Assembly: GCA_015231755.1 (NCBI GenBank)
Contig: JADGAZ010000002.1
Coordinates: 1 to 64,000, forward strand
Length of the DNA: 64,000 bases
Origin: Magnetococcales bacterium
GTDB lineage: Bacteria > Pseudomonadota > Magnetococcia > Magnetococcales > Magnetaquicoccaceae
Reading direction: 5' to 3'
Every line of letters begins with the position of its first letter. The stretch's first letter is position 1. The notes below the pieces were generated by a model that worked only from the letters and a program-made list of their open reading frames with translations, did not search any database and was not told the DNA's origin. This document shows, in pieces, positions 37,278 through 45,916 of this stretch. A program made the translations under genes and the position numbers.

Positions 37278-37459
37278 TCGCCACGCCTCAAAAATCCCGC
37301 TTCACCCCTCCCCAGCCCCGCTGCCGATCCCGGCACGCGGGTGACCGCCAAAGGATTATCACAATTCACTGATATTGCCAATCCACGAAAATTCCGCCAC
37401 AATGACCGGATGCGTCTGTTCTCCTTACCACGTCCCGATCTGACACAAAGGAAAATTCA

Positions 37460-38473
37460 ATGGACAAAAAATATGTCGCGGCCGCCCTGGGGATGCTGCT
37501 CTTCACCATGACCGGTTCCATTCAGGCTGCCGAACCCCCGGAACAAAAACCCTTCTCCAAAACAGAGTTGGATCGTTTTCTGGCGGACTATCCCGGATTC
37601 ACCGAGTGGCTCAGCAAACAGCACGCGATGTCGCCCATGTCCCGGAACAATCCCTGGGTGATGTCCGGCCTGCGTTTCAATCCGGCGTTCAGCGCCCAAC
37701 TGACCGAAAAAGGATGGAATCCGGATCGTTTCTTTTATTTGCTCAATCATGTCAACACGGGTCTGATGTTGACTTCGGCGGAAAAAGATCAGGCGGAAGC
37801 CCAGGCGCGTATGGCCCGTGAACAAAAAGAGTTTGAAGAGCGTACCGCCCAGAATCAACAGAATTTACAGCAGGAGATGAACGCGGGCCAGGCACGCCTG
37901 GAGGCCCAAATGAACGCGCAGAAAGAACAAATCCGCACCAATCCCCACATTCCCCCCCACGAGAAACAACGCATCCTGGACCAGATGAGCCGCCACGCCA
38001 CCGGGGCCAATCCGCCCCTCCTGGATGCCAAGGCCCAGGCGGAAGCGGCCCAAAAGCAGCAGGCCAACTGGATCACCGCCCAGGAGCAGGCCATTCGCAC
38101 CAACCCCTACATGCCCCCCATGCAGCGTCAGCAGGCTCTGGCGCAACTGCAACAGACCCGCCAGTCCATGCAACAACAGCAACAACAACAGGCCGCCGCC
38201 ATCGCCAAACCCCTGAACCCCGCCGCCACCCAGGCCGAAATGATGGCGACGCACCAGAAATGGTTTGAAAATCAAAAACAGGCCCTGAACAACAATCCCG
38301 CCATTCCCGCAGACCAGAAAAAACGCCAACTGGAGCAGCTCCAGGAGTCGGAAAAGCACTTCAAGGCCTCCCTCCAACAGGCCAAAACCCCGACGCCCCT
38401 CCTGCCACCGGAAGAAAAAACGTTGATCGAAGCCAATCAGCAACGTCTGTCGGAACTGTTTTCCAGCAAATAG
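37460..38473 (+). CDS. Exported Gln-rich protein with a threefold NP-x-x-P repeat
   Basis: This 337-residue protein has a signal peptide (MDKKYVAAALGMLLF...IQA-AE). Residues 30-110 are a compact domain (TELDRFLADYPGFTEWLSKQ). The rest is helical, Gln/Ala-rich coiled coil. Within it a unit of about 24 residues recurs at 153-176, 207-230 and 271-294, with cores IRTNPHIPPHEKQRILDQM, IRTNPYMPPMQRQQALAQL and LNNNPAIPADQKKRQLEQL. A run of Gln occupies residues 238-244. I know no family. The repeat suggests a periplasmic spacer or a binding surface for a repetitive partner (inference). A strong hairpin follows the stop. Confidence 0.75.
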   Translation: MDKKYVAAALGMLLFTMTGSIQAAEPPEQKPFSKTELDRFLADYPGFTEWLSKQHAMSPMSRNNPWVMSGLRFNPAFSAQLTEKGWNPDRFFYLLNHVNTGLMLTSAEKDQAEAQARMAREQKEFEERTAQNQQNLQQEMNAGQARLEAQMNAQKEQIRTNPHIPPHEKQRILDQMSRHATGANPPLLDAKAQAEAAQKQQANWITAQEQAIRTNPYMPPMQRQQALAQLQQTRQSMQQQQQQQAAAIAKPLNPAATQAEMMATHQKWFENQKQALNNNPAIPADQKKRQLEQLQESEKHFKASLQQAKTPTPLLPPEEKTLIEANQQRLSELFSSK

Positions 38474-38489
38474 ATAAGCTAACCGGCAA

Positions 38490-38521
38490 GCGGTTCGCGT
38501 CACCAACGTGGCGCGAACCGC
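38490..38521. terminator. Strong hairpin between convergent genes
   Basis: GCGGTTCGCG at 38490-38499 pairs with CGCGAACCGC at 38512-38521. The inner TCAC/GTGG can extend the stem to 14 pairs around a CAAC loop. It lies between convergent genes and is probably a shared terminator, without a long T tract. Confidence 0.65.
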
Positions 38522-38539
38522 AGACTGTGCGGTCCGCGG

Positions 38540-40798
38540 TCACCCGTCGGTCTGCTGGTTCAAAAAGGCGTCGAGAGCCTTGCGTACCGGCGCGAAATTC
38601 AACCGTACCTGATTCAACGCCTGACCGGCCTCGTTCCAGTTCTGCGCCTTGATGAACTCGTGCAACTGCCGGGTATGGGGCTGCAACTGGGGGAAAATGG
38701 TATTGGCCATGCTGCCCTTGAGCACATGGGCCGTGGCCCGGGCAGTCTCGTACTCCCCGAGGCGCAGGTCCCGTTCCAGACTCTCCAGCAACTCCGGAAT
38801 CTGATTGACCAGCAATCCCGCCACATCGCGGAAATCCTCCTCCGGCAGACCAATGGAATCCATGGCGCCCAACAGGATCTCCAGATCGGTTTTTTCCGTC
38901 ACCACCACCGGACCCGCCGGCAGAGCGGTCGCCGACGCCACCACCGGGGTCACCACCACCGGCGTCAGATAACGTTCCAACACCCCCTTCAACTCTCCCA
39001 GGGTGACCGGCTTGGAAAGAAAATCGTTCATCCCCACCACCTCCCCCCGCAAACGACTGCCGGAGGTGACATTGGCGGTGAAGGCCACAATCGGTACCGG
39101 GTTCAACTCCCGTTCCCGTTCCCATTGTCGAATCAGACGGCTCGCCTCATAACCGTCCATGCCGGGCATCTGACAATCCATCAGCACCAGATCGAAATCC
39201 TGCTCGATGAACCGTTCCACCCCCTCCCGACCATCCCTGGCCCCCACCACCCGCGCCGCCTCGCACCCCAACCGCACCAGCATGCCACGGGCCACGGTCA
39301 GATTGGCGGGATGATCATCCACCACCAAGACCCGGGCATCGTAACGATCCGGATCCGGCTCCCGCCGCACCGGGAAGGGCACGCCACACACCTGACCCTC
39401 CTGGGTGCTGGACAGCCATTCGATGGCCGAACGCAACCGTTCGGCGTTCACCGGTTTTTTCAGACAGATGGCCACCCCCGGCAATTCGCTGGCGTGATCC
39501 CATCCCTGATCCAGCAGATCGGTCAACAGAATGAATTTCCAGGAGGATTCCACATCCCGCAAGGCGCGACAGGCGATCCGGCAATCCTGACCCGGCTTCT
39601 GGTTCAACAACACCAGATCATACGGATGCCCATCCCCCTTGGAACGACGCAACACCTCCAACGCGGTTTCGACCTCGGCCACGAAATCCAACCGGGAACC
39701 GAACAATGCAAACACATCCTCCAGAAACAGCCGCTGCAAACCGTCGATCTCCACGCCCAACACACGCAGATTCCGGAACACCCCCCGCCCCAGATCCTCC
39801 TCCACCGCCTCCGGCTGACGATTGAGACGAATGGTGAAATGAAACACACTCCCCGACGGGGCGTAGGGATTCTCATCCACCCCGATCTCCCCCCCCATCC
39901 GCTCCACCAACTGCCGACTGATGGCCAATCCCAATCCGGTGCCCGGAATCAGACTCTGATGCCCTTCGGCCCGGGCGAACAGATCGAAAATCCGTTCCCG
40001 CTCCTCCTCCGGCACTCCCGGTCCCGTATCCCGCACCTCGAACAGATACTCGGTCTGTCCGCCTTCCGCCGGACCGATCGGTCCCCCATGCAGTTCCACA
40101 CTGCCCCGCTCCGGGGTGAACTTGATGGCGTTGCCCAATAAATTGGTGAAAATCTGTCGCAATCGGTTCACATCCCCCCGCACCGCCGTATGCATGCCGT
40201 GGGGGAAAAAGGGCGTCAACTCGATCTCCTTGGTATGGGCCAGGGTGGCCAGGGTCAGGGCGGATTCGTCCACCAACGCCCGCAAGTCAAAATCCACCTC
40301 GTCCAAAACCAGCCGATCCGCCTCCATCTTGGAGTAGTCCAGCACATTGTCGATCAACGCCAGCAAGGTCTTGCCCGATCCGTAGGCCAGCCGGACCTGC
40401 TCCTTGCGGTCATGATCCAACGACGCCTCCCGCAACAGCTCCAACATGCCCAGCACCACATTCATGGGGGTACGGATCTCATGGCTCATGATCGCCAGAA
40501 ATTCACTCTTGGCATGGCTCTCCACCAAGGCCCGATCCCGCTCCGCCACCAGTTCCGCCGTGCGCTGCGCCACCTGTTCTTCCAGCAGGCCCGCCAACTC
40601 CTCCCGATCCTGACGCGCCCGATCCAGCCCGGCTGCCAGTTCCGCCACCGGTGCCGATCCCAAACGGTGTCCCATCCACCATCCCGCCCCCGCCGCCAGC
40701 AGGGCCAAACCCCATGGCCAACCGCCCGCCACTCCGGCGACGATCACCCCCACCCCGACTCCCGACCACCGCGCCATGCGCCCGAATGACCCTGTCAT
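38540..40798 (-). CDS. Hybrid sensor histidine kinase with receiver and HPt domains
   Basis: This is a 752-residue protein from the ATG at 40798; a GTG two codons earlier is also possible. Two close N-terminal membrane helices (VGVGVIVAGVAGGW, GLALLAAGAGWWMG) leave almost no periplasmic loop. A coiled coil follows, then the kinase core [16 protein letters not shown] with the phosphorylated His, LLGNAIKFT and [14 protein letters not shown] pseudo-receiver segment (about 365-475) has LNQKPG where an Asp is expected. A true receiver has LVLMDCQMPGMDG. The C-terminal HPt domain has ARATAHVLKGSMANT. With no sizable sensor domain, it probably senses through the membrane or a partner. Confidence 0.92.
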   Translation of the reverse strand: MTGSFGRMARWSGVGVGVIVAGVAGGWPWGLALLAAGAGWWMGHRLGSAPVAELAAGLDRARQDREELAGLLEEQVAQRTAELVAERDRALVESHAKSEFLAIMSHEIRTPMNVVLGMLELLREASLDHDRKEQVRLAYGSGKTLLALIDNVLDYSKMEADRLVLDEVDFDLRALVDESALTLATLAHTKEIELTPFFPHGMHTAVRGDVNRLRQIFTNLLGNAIKFTPERGSVELHGGPIGPAEGGQTEYLFEVRDTGPGVPEEERERIFDLFARAEGHQSLIPGTGLGLAISRQLVERMGGEIGVDENPYAPSGSVFHFTIRLNRQPEAVEEDLGRGVFRNLRVLGVEIDGLQRLFLEDVFALFGSRLDFVAEVETALEVLRRSKGDGHPYDLVLLNQKPGQDCRIACRALRDVESSWKFILLTDLLDQGWDHASELPGVAICLKKPVNAERLRSAIEWLSSTQEGQVCGVPFPVRREPDPDRYDARVLVVDDHPANLTVARGMLVRLGCEAARVVGARDGREGVERFIEQDFDLVLMDCQMPGMDGYEASRLIRQWERERELNPVPIVAFTANVTSGSRLRGEVVGMNDFLSKPVTLGELKGVLERYLTPVVVTPVVASATALPAGPVVVTEKTDLEILLGAMDSIGLPEEDFRDVAGLLVNQIPELLESLERDLRLGEYETARATAHVLKGSMANTIFPQLQPHTRQLHEFIKAQNWNEAGQALNQVRLNFAPVRKALDAFLNQQTDG

Positions 40799-40864
40799 GC
40801 CCACTTGCCAGCACTCCCAGACACACAGAACACGCCCTTCATGCCATGCATCGACATACCCGGG

Positions 40865-41482
40865 TCACATGAAATACCGCTCATCAAATTTCACCACCTC
40901 TTCCAGAATCTCCACGCTGGCAGTCGTCAGTTCCTCCGGCTCCCTGGCCCGTTCCAAAATCCGCAGCAACCGCAACATGGACATCCAGGACTCCAGATGG
41001 GCATGATCGATCTGCGCCGCCACCACCGACAACGATTGCATGGCCAACAGGGTATCCCGGGCAATCTGTTGCAACGCCGCCGCATGCTCCCGGGTCAGAC
41101 CTCGGGCGCGCAGGGTCTCGATTCCCATCCGCACCACATCCGGCGACGGCAACATCCCGCCCCTGTCCCGCGCAGACAACGGAGCCTCCGGCAAACAACC
41201 GTCCACAAAAGGAGCCAAAAAACTGCGCAAGGTGAACTTCCAGGCCCGTCGGGTATCCACCGTGGCACGCTTTTCATAAAAGGCGAACAGCACCACCAGA
41301 AAACCACCCTGCATGCAAAAACCGATCAACTGGGGCAACAAGGTCCGGGTGACACTGGTTTCGGAATAAAGCCACAAGGTCAAAAAGGGAGCCGCCGCGA
41401 AAAATACCACCAGAAAAAACAAATAAAACAGAAAAAACCCCTTCAACCAGGAAATTTTTTCTCCCACAATCGGAACGCGCAT
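40865..41482 (-). CDS. Hypothetical membrane protein
   Basis: This is a 205-residue protein from the ATG at 41482 (GAGGGC upstream). Two membrane segments lie near residues 15-40 (FFLFYLFFLVVFFAAAPFLT) and 50-70 (QLIGFCMQGGFLVVLFAFYE), followed by a 130-residue soluble helical domain. I do not recognise the family. It lies about 67 bases upstream of the hybrid kinase gene on the same strand and could be its sensory or regulatory partner (inference). Confidence 0.7.
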   Translation of the reverse strand: MRVPIVGEKISWLKGFFLFYLFFLVVFFAAAPFLTLWLYSETSVTRTLLPQLIGFCMQGGFLVVLFAFYEKRATVDTRRAWKFTLRSFLAPFVDGCLPEAPLSARDRGGMLPSPDVVRMGIETLRARGLTREHAAALQQIARDTLLAMQSLSVVAAQIDHAHLESWMSMLRLLRILERAREPEELTTASVEILEEVVKFDERYFM

Positions 41483-41576
41483 GTCTGCCCTCGTCACCCA
41501 GAGAAAGATTCGTTAAACCATTATCCCATAGTGCCAAACTTGCACCCGTTTGACCATCGAAATCCATCCGTCAGGA

Positions 41577-41885
41577 TCACGAATCCAGCCGGGAGGTGTC
41601 CAGCAACACCACCTGAACCCGATCTCCCAGGAGAATCACCACCCCCTCGCGAATCAGGTGTTCGGCCTCCAGATAACGAAATCCGTAGATGCGCCGCAGC
41701 CGCCAACGCCCCTGTTCATCCCGTTGCAGCCCCGTGGACTTGATCGACACGGTATCATCCAGCCACCGCACCTCATTGGCCACACAGGCGTACCGGGCCT
41801 CATCCAGCGCCAACTCCCTGGCCCGCATGGACGCATGCCACGCCCATGCCAACCCCGCCAGGATCCAAAAGGCCAAGGTTTCCAC
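41577..41885 (-). CDS. DUF3301 family protein
   Basis: This 102-residue protein starts at a GTG at 41885, immediately after the TAA of the HNH gene. An N-terminal membrane helix (LAFWILAGLAWAWH) precedes a domain with VRWLDDTVSIKSTGLQRDEQ and RLRRIYGFRYLEAE, which fits DUF3301 (small proteins with an 'lLDdtv' motif), as I recall. Function is unknown. Zero spacing to the Septu-like pair suggests co-transcription, but DUF3301 genes are usually chromosomal and not linked to defence, so the system may have inserted upstream of it. Confidence 0.72.
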   Translation of the reverse strand: METLAFWILAGLAWAWHASMRARELALDEARYACVANEVRWLDDTVSIKSTGLQRDEQGRWRLRRIYGFRYLEAEHLIREGVVILLGDRVQVVLLDTSRLDS

Positions 41886-42722
41886 TTAAAGAACCTGACG
41901 CCAACAGGCATTCCACACCACAAGACGCAGATTCTCAGGCAAGTTCACCAACAAAAACTGCCAGAACTCCTCGCCAAGGTGCCAGCCCAAACGAGAATAG
42001 GGTCGATGAGGTTCTCGGGCGTTCCGAACGCTTGTCAATACAGAGTCAAGCTCTTCACACAGAATTCGCTCACACTCTTCGTCGGATTGTTCCGGATGTT
42101 GCTCATTCCTCCTGAACCACCTGACCAAACTGTCCCGCAAACGTCTGCGGAACCGATCAACCACCTTTTTGCGTTCAATCGTCAATTCTTCCCGATCCAA
42201 TCCGCACACCCGAATGGTCTCTTCACCTCTCACGCTGCCGGCCCTGGCCCGGATGGTGCCATCCGGGTGAAAAGTCAAATGCTCTGCCGGCTCGTCCCAT
42301 TCCGGATGCAGCAGCAATGCCCGTTCCGCCAGAAAATCCACCGAACCGGCGCTCCACGCCTTGAAATCCGCCTGCGGTTGTACCACCCGCTCCCCTTGAA
42401 CAGGAAAGCGATCCGATTTCTTTCGATTGCATCGTTCGCAACTCAGCACCAGATTGCTCCATTCATAGGCCAACCAGTAATAAATCGCATGGGGACGATA
42501 GTGGTCCACCCGTGGCGAGGATCCAGGCTCGATCTTGGTTTCGCAATAGGCACACTTGCCGTAATAAAGCTCTCGAAGCGCCGTCAATACGCTATCATGG
42601 CGATAAAGATGATCGGAGACACGATGATTCTCACCCTCTCTCAACAAACGATCCCGTGTGGAACGAGCATTGGCGGAGGTCAGACCAGCCGGCACATCCG
42701 AATTCTTCTCAACCCGAATCAT
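41886..42722 (-). CDS. ptuB: HNH endonuclease of a Septu-like defence system (PtuB-like)
   Basis: This is a 278-residue protein. The ATG at 42722 overlaps the ATPase stop as ATGA; a TTG farther up is less likely. The HNH core contains GKCAYCETKI (first Cys pair), RVDHYRPH (metal His/Asp) and NLVLSCERCNRKKSDRFPV (second Cys pair). It resembles the TIGR02646-type HNH proteins that serve as PtuB. In Septu systems PtuA ATPases bind PtuB, and the nuclease degrades DNA during phage attack (family knowledge). The assignment rests on the tight pairing with an ATPase carrying the right motifs. Confidence 0.83.
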   Translation of the reverse strand: MIRVEKNSDVPAGLTSANARSTRDRLLREGENHRVSDHLYRHDSVLTALRELYYGKCAYCETKIEPGSSPRVDHYRPHAIYYWLAYEWSNLVLSCERCNRKKSDRFPVQGERVVQPQADFKAWSAGSVDFLAERALLLHPEWDEPAEHLTFHPDGTIRARAGSVRGEETIRVCGLDREELTIERKKVVDRFRRRLRDSLVRWFRRNEQHPEQSDEECERILCEELDSVLTSVRNAREPHRPYSRLGWHLGEEFWQFLLVNLPENLRLVVWNACWRQVL

Positions 42723-43924
42723 GGGGAATCCTGGGGGCAACCACTCAAACGGGCCAGGAGGGCCGCCTGCTCATGAGCGAAACGGTCCAGCAATCGCTTC
42801 TGCTCCCGCTGCCGTTCGATCTCGGCAAAAGAGTCCTCAGTCTCCAAAAGATCCATAGATTCCAAAGACGGATTCAGGATAACATCCAAATCAAACAAGG
42901 GTGAGGTCAACAAGGCATTGGGAAGGAGCCTGGTCACATCGATATCCAACCGCTCCACCCGCGTGCCATGTTCCGCGTCGCGGATGACCCGCAAAAAAAC
43001 CGATCCTGCCGGCGCGCCCATGAATGGCAAAACGCTATGAGTGGTAGCGATGAACTGTACGCCAGGAAACACCTCGGAAAGCTTGCGTGGAAACTGCCTC
43101 TGCCACTTGGGGTGGAGATGGGCCTCCAGTTCGTCGATCAACACAATACCAACATAGTCCTTTGGATCCTCCACCCCGGGCTGACCGTCCGCAAAACGAA
43201 TCAACAGATCCCCGATCATGGCCAGGATGCTCTTGTGACCCGCCGACAGGTGATGGGCTGGAACCGGCACTCCCTTTTCAAGATAAGACACCTTGCTGCC
43301 ATCCAGTTCAATTCTGTCCACGTTGGGCATCAACGCAGCAAGCAAATCCATACGCCGCCGATTGCGCGCCTGCAATACTGGATCACCCCTCGCATCCAAC
43401 TCCAAATCCTTGAGCCACCGCTCCACGTTGTAAAGTGGTCCACCCTGATTCAGAAGATTGTCAATCTGCATCGTCTTCTTACGTTCTGCCGACATCTCAC
43501 CTTGGATGCTGAGACGTGATGCACCGTAACCAAAAATCTGATCAGAGCAAGACACATCTCTATCATGAGACACAAGACAATCAAGATTATCATTGTCAAT
43601 ATCTAAAGACCTGCCACTATAATTATTTCTGTCCGCTCCGAATTGGCACGACAATATGCGCCCCAGGCTTGTTTGAATCTTTACATTTACCAAAAATTGA
43701 GAATTTGTTTTCTCATGCCAAGAAAAATTCCAATTCGTATTATACATGGCAATCGCCAACGCCTGCAACAATGATGTCTTGCCATCCCCATTCTCGCCAG
43801 TCATCATAATCCAGGGCGCATTCTGCGGAAGATCCCTGATTACAGTATGCTGCACGCACTGGAAATTGGTGATCTCAAACTCTTTGAGTGAAAGCGGCAG
43901 ATTGCGGTTTCCTTGATCATTCAC
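42719..43924 (-). CDS. ptuA: AAA/ABC-type ATPase of a Septu-like defence system (PtuA-like)
   Basis: I start this at the GTG at 43924, eight bases after AAGGAG (another GTG at 43933 is too close to it), giving 401 residues. Walker A is GENGDGKT at residues 43-50. The signature-like LSAGHKSILAMIGDLL and the Walker B VLIDELEAHLHPKWQ are the SMC/OLD/RecF-type arrangement, with ATTHSVLPF as the switch histidine region. Such ATPases are found as PtuA in Septu and in retron-linked modules. No reverse transcriptase or msr/msd-like locus is visible nearby, so a stand-alone Septu type is the best reading. It is coupled to the HNH gene by a four-base overlap. Confidence 0.83.
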   Translation of the reverse strand: MNDQGNRNLPLSLKEFEITNFQCVQHTVIRDLPQNAPWIMMTGENGDGKTSLLQALAIAMYNTNWNFSWHEKTNSQFLVNVKIQTSLGRILSCQFGADRNNYSGRSLDIDNDNLDCLVSHDRDVSCSDQIFGYGASRLSIQGEMSAERKKTMQIDNLLNQGGPLYNVERWLKDLELDARGDPVLQARNRRRMDLLAALMPNVDRIELDGSKVSYLEKGVPVPAHHLSAGHKSILAMIGDLLIRFADGQPGVEDPKDYVGIVLIDELEAHLHPKWQRQFPRKLSEVFPGVQFIATTHSVLPFMGAPAGSVFLRVIRDAEHGTRVERLDIDVTRLLPNALLTSPLFDLDVILNPSLESMDLLETEDSFAEIERQREQKRLLDRFAHEQAALLARLSGCPQDSP

Positions 43925-44058
43925 GCCACGCACTCCTTGACTATTGCCCCGGATCCGTCCATTGACGACCGGACATGCGAAAAAATTTCTCCAACCCTCA
44001 AACTTCGCGTATCATAGCCGATTCACGTCCCTTTCAGAAAAGGTTTCCAAAAAAGAAT

Positions 44059-45867
44059 ATGGCTTTGATCGGCACACACCATGTGAAGGTATCGTTCGGT
44101 GGTCCTCCGGTTCTGGAGGACGCGGCGTTCTTCATGGACAAAGGAGAGCGGGTCTGTCTGGTGGGTCGCAACGGGTCGGGGAAATCCACCCTGTTGCGTC
44201 TGCTGACCGGCACCGTGCAACCCGACGAAGGCGAGGTGGTGCGCTCCAAGGGGATCACCGTCGCCAGCCTGGATCAGGAGGTGCCGGGCCTGATCGCCGG
44301 AACCGTCCGGGAGGTGGCCACCCCGGATCCATCCCTGGTCCACGATGTCGACAGTCCCCGATTGGCCGCGAGCCTCGAAGAGATTCTGGCCCAGTTGGGC
44401 TTGCAGGCGGATCAGCCGTTCGCGGAGCTTTCCGGGGGACTCAAGCGTCGGGTGTTGCTGGCCCGCGCCCTCGCGGCCCAGGCGGACGTGCTGCTGCTGG
44501 ACGAACCCACCAACCATCTGGACATGGCCACCATCGAACAGTTGGAAGGAATCCTCAAAGCCTATCGGGGGGCACTGCTGTTCATCACCCATGACCGCAT
44601 GTTCGTGGATCGTCTGGCCACCCGCATCCTGGAACTGGACCGGGGCCGCCTCACCGACTGGCCGGGCAGCTATCAAATCTATCAACAACGCAAAGAGGCG
44701 GCCCTGGAGTCGGAAGCCACCAGCAACGCCCTGTTCGACAAACGGCTGGCCCAGGAGGAGGTGTGGATCCGTCAAGGAATCAAGGCGCGCCGCACCCGCA
44801 ACGAAGGCCGGGTACGCTCCCTGGAAAAGATGCGCGCCGAACGCCGTGCCCGACGGGAACTGGAAGGCCGGGTACGCATGCGCGCCGAATTGGCGGAGCG
44901 CTCCGGCAAACTGGTGGTCGTGGCCGAAGAGGTGAGCTACGCCTATGATGAAATCTTCTACATTCAGCGTCTGTCCACCGTGGTGCAGCGGGGAGACAAG
45001 ATCGGCATCATCGGCCCCAACGGCTGCGGCAAAACCACGCTGCTGAATCTGTTGTTGGGTCGGCTGACTCCCACTTCCGGCAACATTCACCTGGGTACCA
45101 ACCTGGAGGTGGCCTATTTCGACCAGTTGAGAGCCGGACTCGAAGAGGAGAAAACCGTGGCCGACAACGTGGCCAATGGGCGGGAGATGGTGAGCTTCGG
45201 GGGACAGAATCGCCACATCATCAGCTATCTGCAAGACTTTCTCTTTCCGCCGGCCCGGGCGCGTTCTCCGGTCAAGATCCTGTCGGGCGGGGAGCGCAAC
45301 CGGTTGCTGCTGGCCAAGCTTTTCCTGAATCCCGCCAACATCCTGGTCATGGACGAACCCACCAACGATCTGGACTCCGACACCCTGGATCTGCTGGAAG
45401 AGCTGCTGGCCCAATACACCGGCACGTTGCTTTTAGTGAGCCACGACCGGGCGTTTCTCAACAATGTGGTGACCAGTTGTCTGGTCTTCGAGGGAGAACG
45501 GGGAGAGATTCGCGAATACGCCGGCGGCTACGACGACTGGCTGTCCCAACGCCCGCCCCCACCCGCGCCGCTGGTGGAAGCCCGCACCGCCATCAAAAAA
45601 TCCACCCCCAAGCCACCCCCTCCACCCAAAAAACCGGCGGGACTCTCCTTCAAGGAGCGGCGGGAACTGGAACAACTCCCGGCCCGCATCGAATCCCTGG
45701 AGTCCGAACAACGCCAACTCCACGCAACCATGGCCGACCCCACCTACTACCGCCACCCCCCGGAACGCCTGACAGCCGATCAGGCGCGCCTGGGGGAGGT
45801 GGAAAAGGCGTTGGAGGAGGCGTACCGGAGGTGGGAGGTGTTGGAGGGGGGACAAGGAAAAGCCTGA
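44059..45867 (+). CDS. uup: ABC-F family ATPase Uup
   Basis: This 602-residue soluble protein has two ABC cassettes and no membrane domain. Cassette 1 has GRNGSGKSTLLRLL, LSGGLKRRVLLARAL and LLLDEPTNHLD; cassette 2 has GPNGCGKTTLLNLL, LSGGERNRLLLAKLF and LVMDEPTNDLDSDTL. The linker between them (about residues 230-305) is basic and helical. After a proline-rich spacer, the C-terminal coiled coil (FKERRELEQLPARIESLESE) is the DNA-binding domain typical of Uup. It probably acts on ribosomes or on branched DNA. I start at the ATG at 44059 where homology begins (MALIGTHHVKVSFGG). It is divergent from the Septu-like pair. Confidence 0.93.
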   Translation: MALIGTHHVKVSFGGPPVLEDAAFFMDKGERVCLVGRNGSGKSTLLRLLTGTVQPDEGEVVRSKGITVASLDQEVPGLIAGTVREVATPDPSLVHDVDSPRLAASLEEILAQLGLQADQPFAELSGGLKRRVLLARALAAQADVLLLDEPTNHLDMATIEQLEGILKAYRGALLFITHDRMFVDRLATRILELDRGRLTDWPGSYQIYQQRKEAALESEATSNALFDKRLAQEEVWIRQGIKARRTRNEGRVRSLEKMRAERRARRELEGRVRMRAELAERSGKLVVVAEEVSYAYDEIFYIQRLSTVVQRGDKIGIIGPNGCGKTTLLNLLLGRLTPTSGNIHLGTNLEVAYFDQLRAGLEEEKTVADNVANGREMVSFGGQNRHIISYLQDFLFPPARARSPVKILSGGERNRLLLAKLFLNPANILVMDEPTNDLDSDTLDLLEELLAQYTGTLLLVSHDRAFLNNVVTSCLVFEGERGEIREYAGGYDDWLSQRPPPPAPLVEARTAIKKSTPKPPPPPKKPAGLSFKERRELEQLPARIESLESEQRQLHATMADPTYYRHPPERLTADQARLGEVEKALEEAYRRWEVLEGGQGKA

Positions 45868-45916
45868 ATGGAATCACCTCCGAAGCCCAGACAACACCTC
45901 CAAGCCATGGCTTATT

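Noticed and set aside
41886-43924. Retron-type effector module
   Set aside because: The ATPase/HNH pair can accompany retrons, but I see no reverse transcriptase or structured non-coding RNA locus nearby, so I call it Septu-like only.
44023-45414. Minus-strand open frame of 463 codons opposite uup
   Set aside because: Uup is intact with both ABC cassettes; the antisense frame has no ribosome site or domain.
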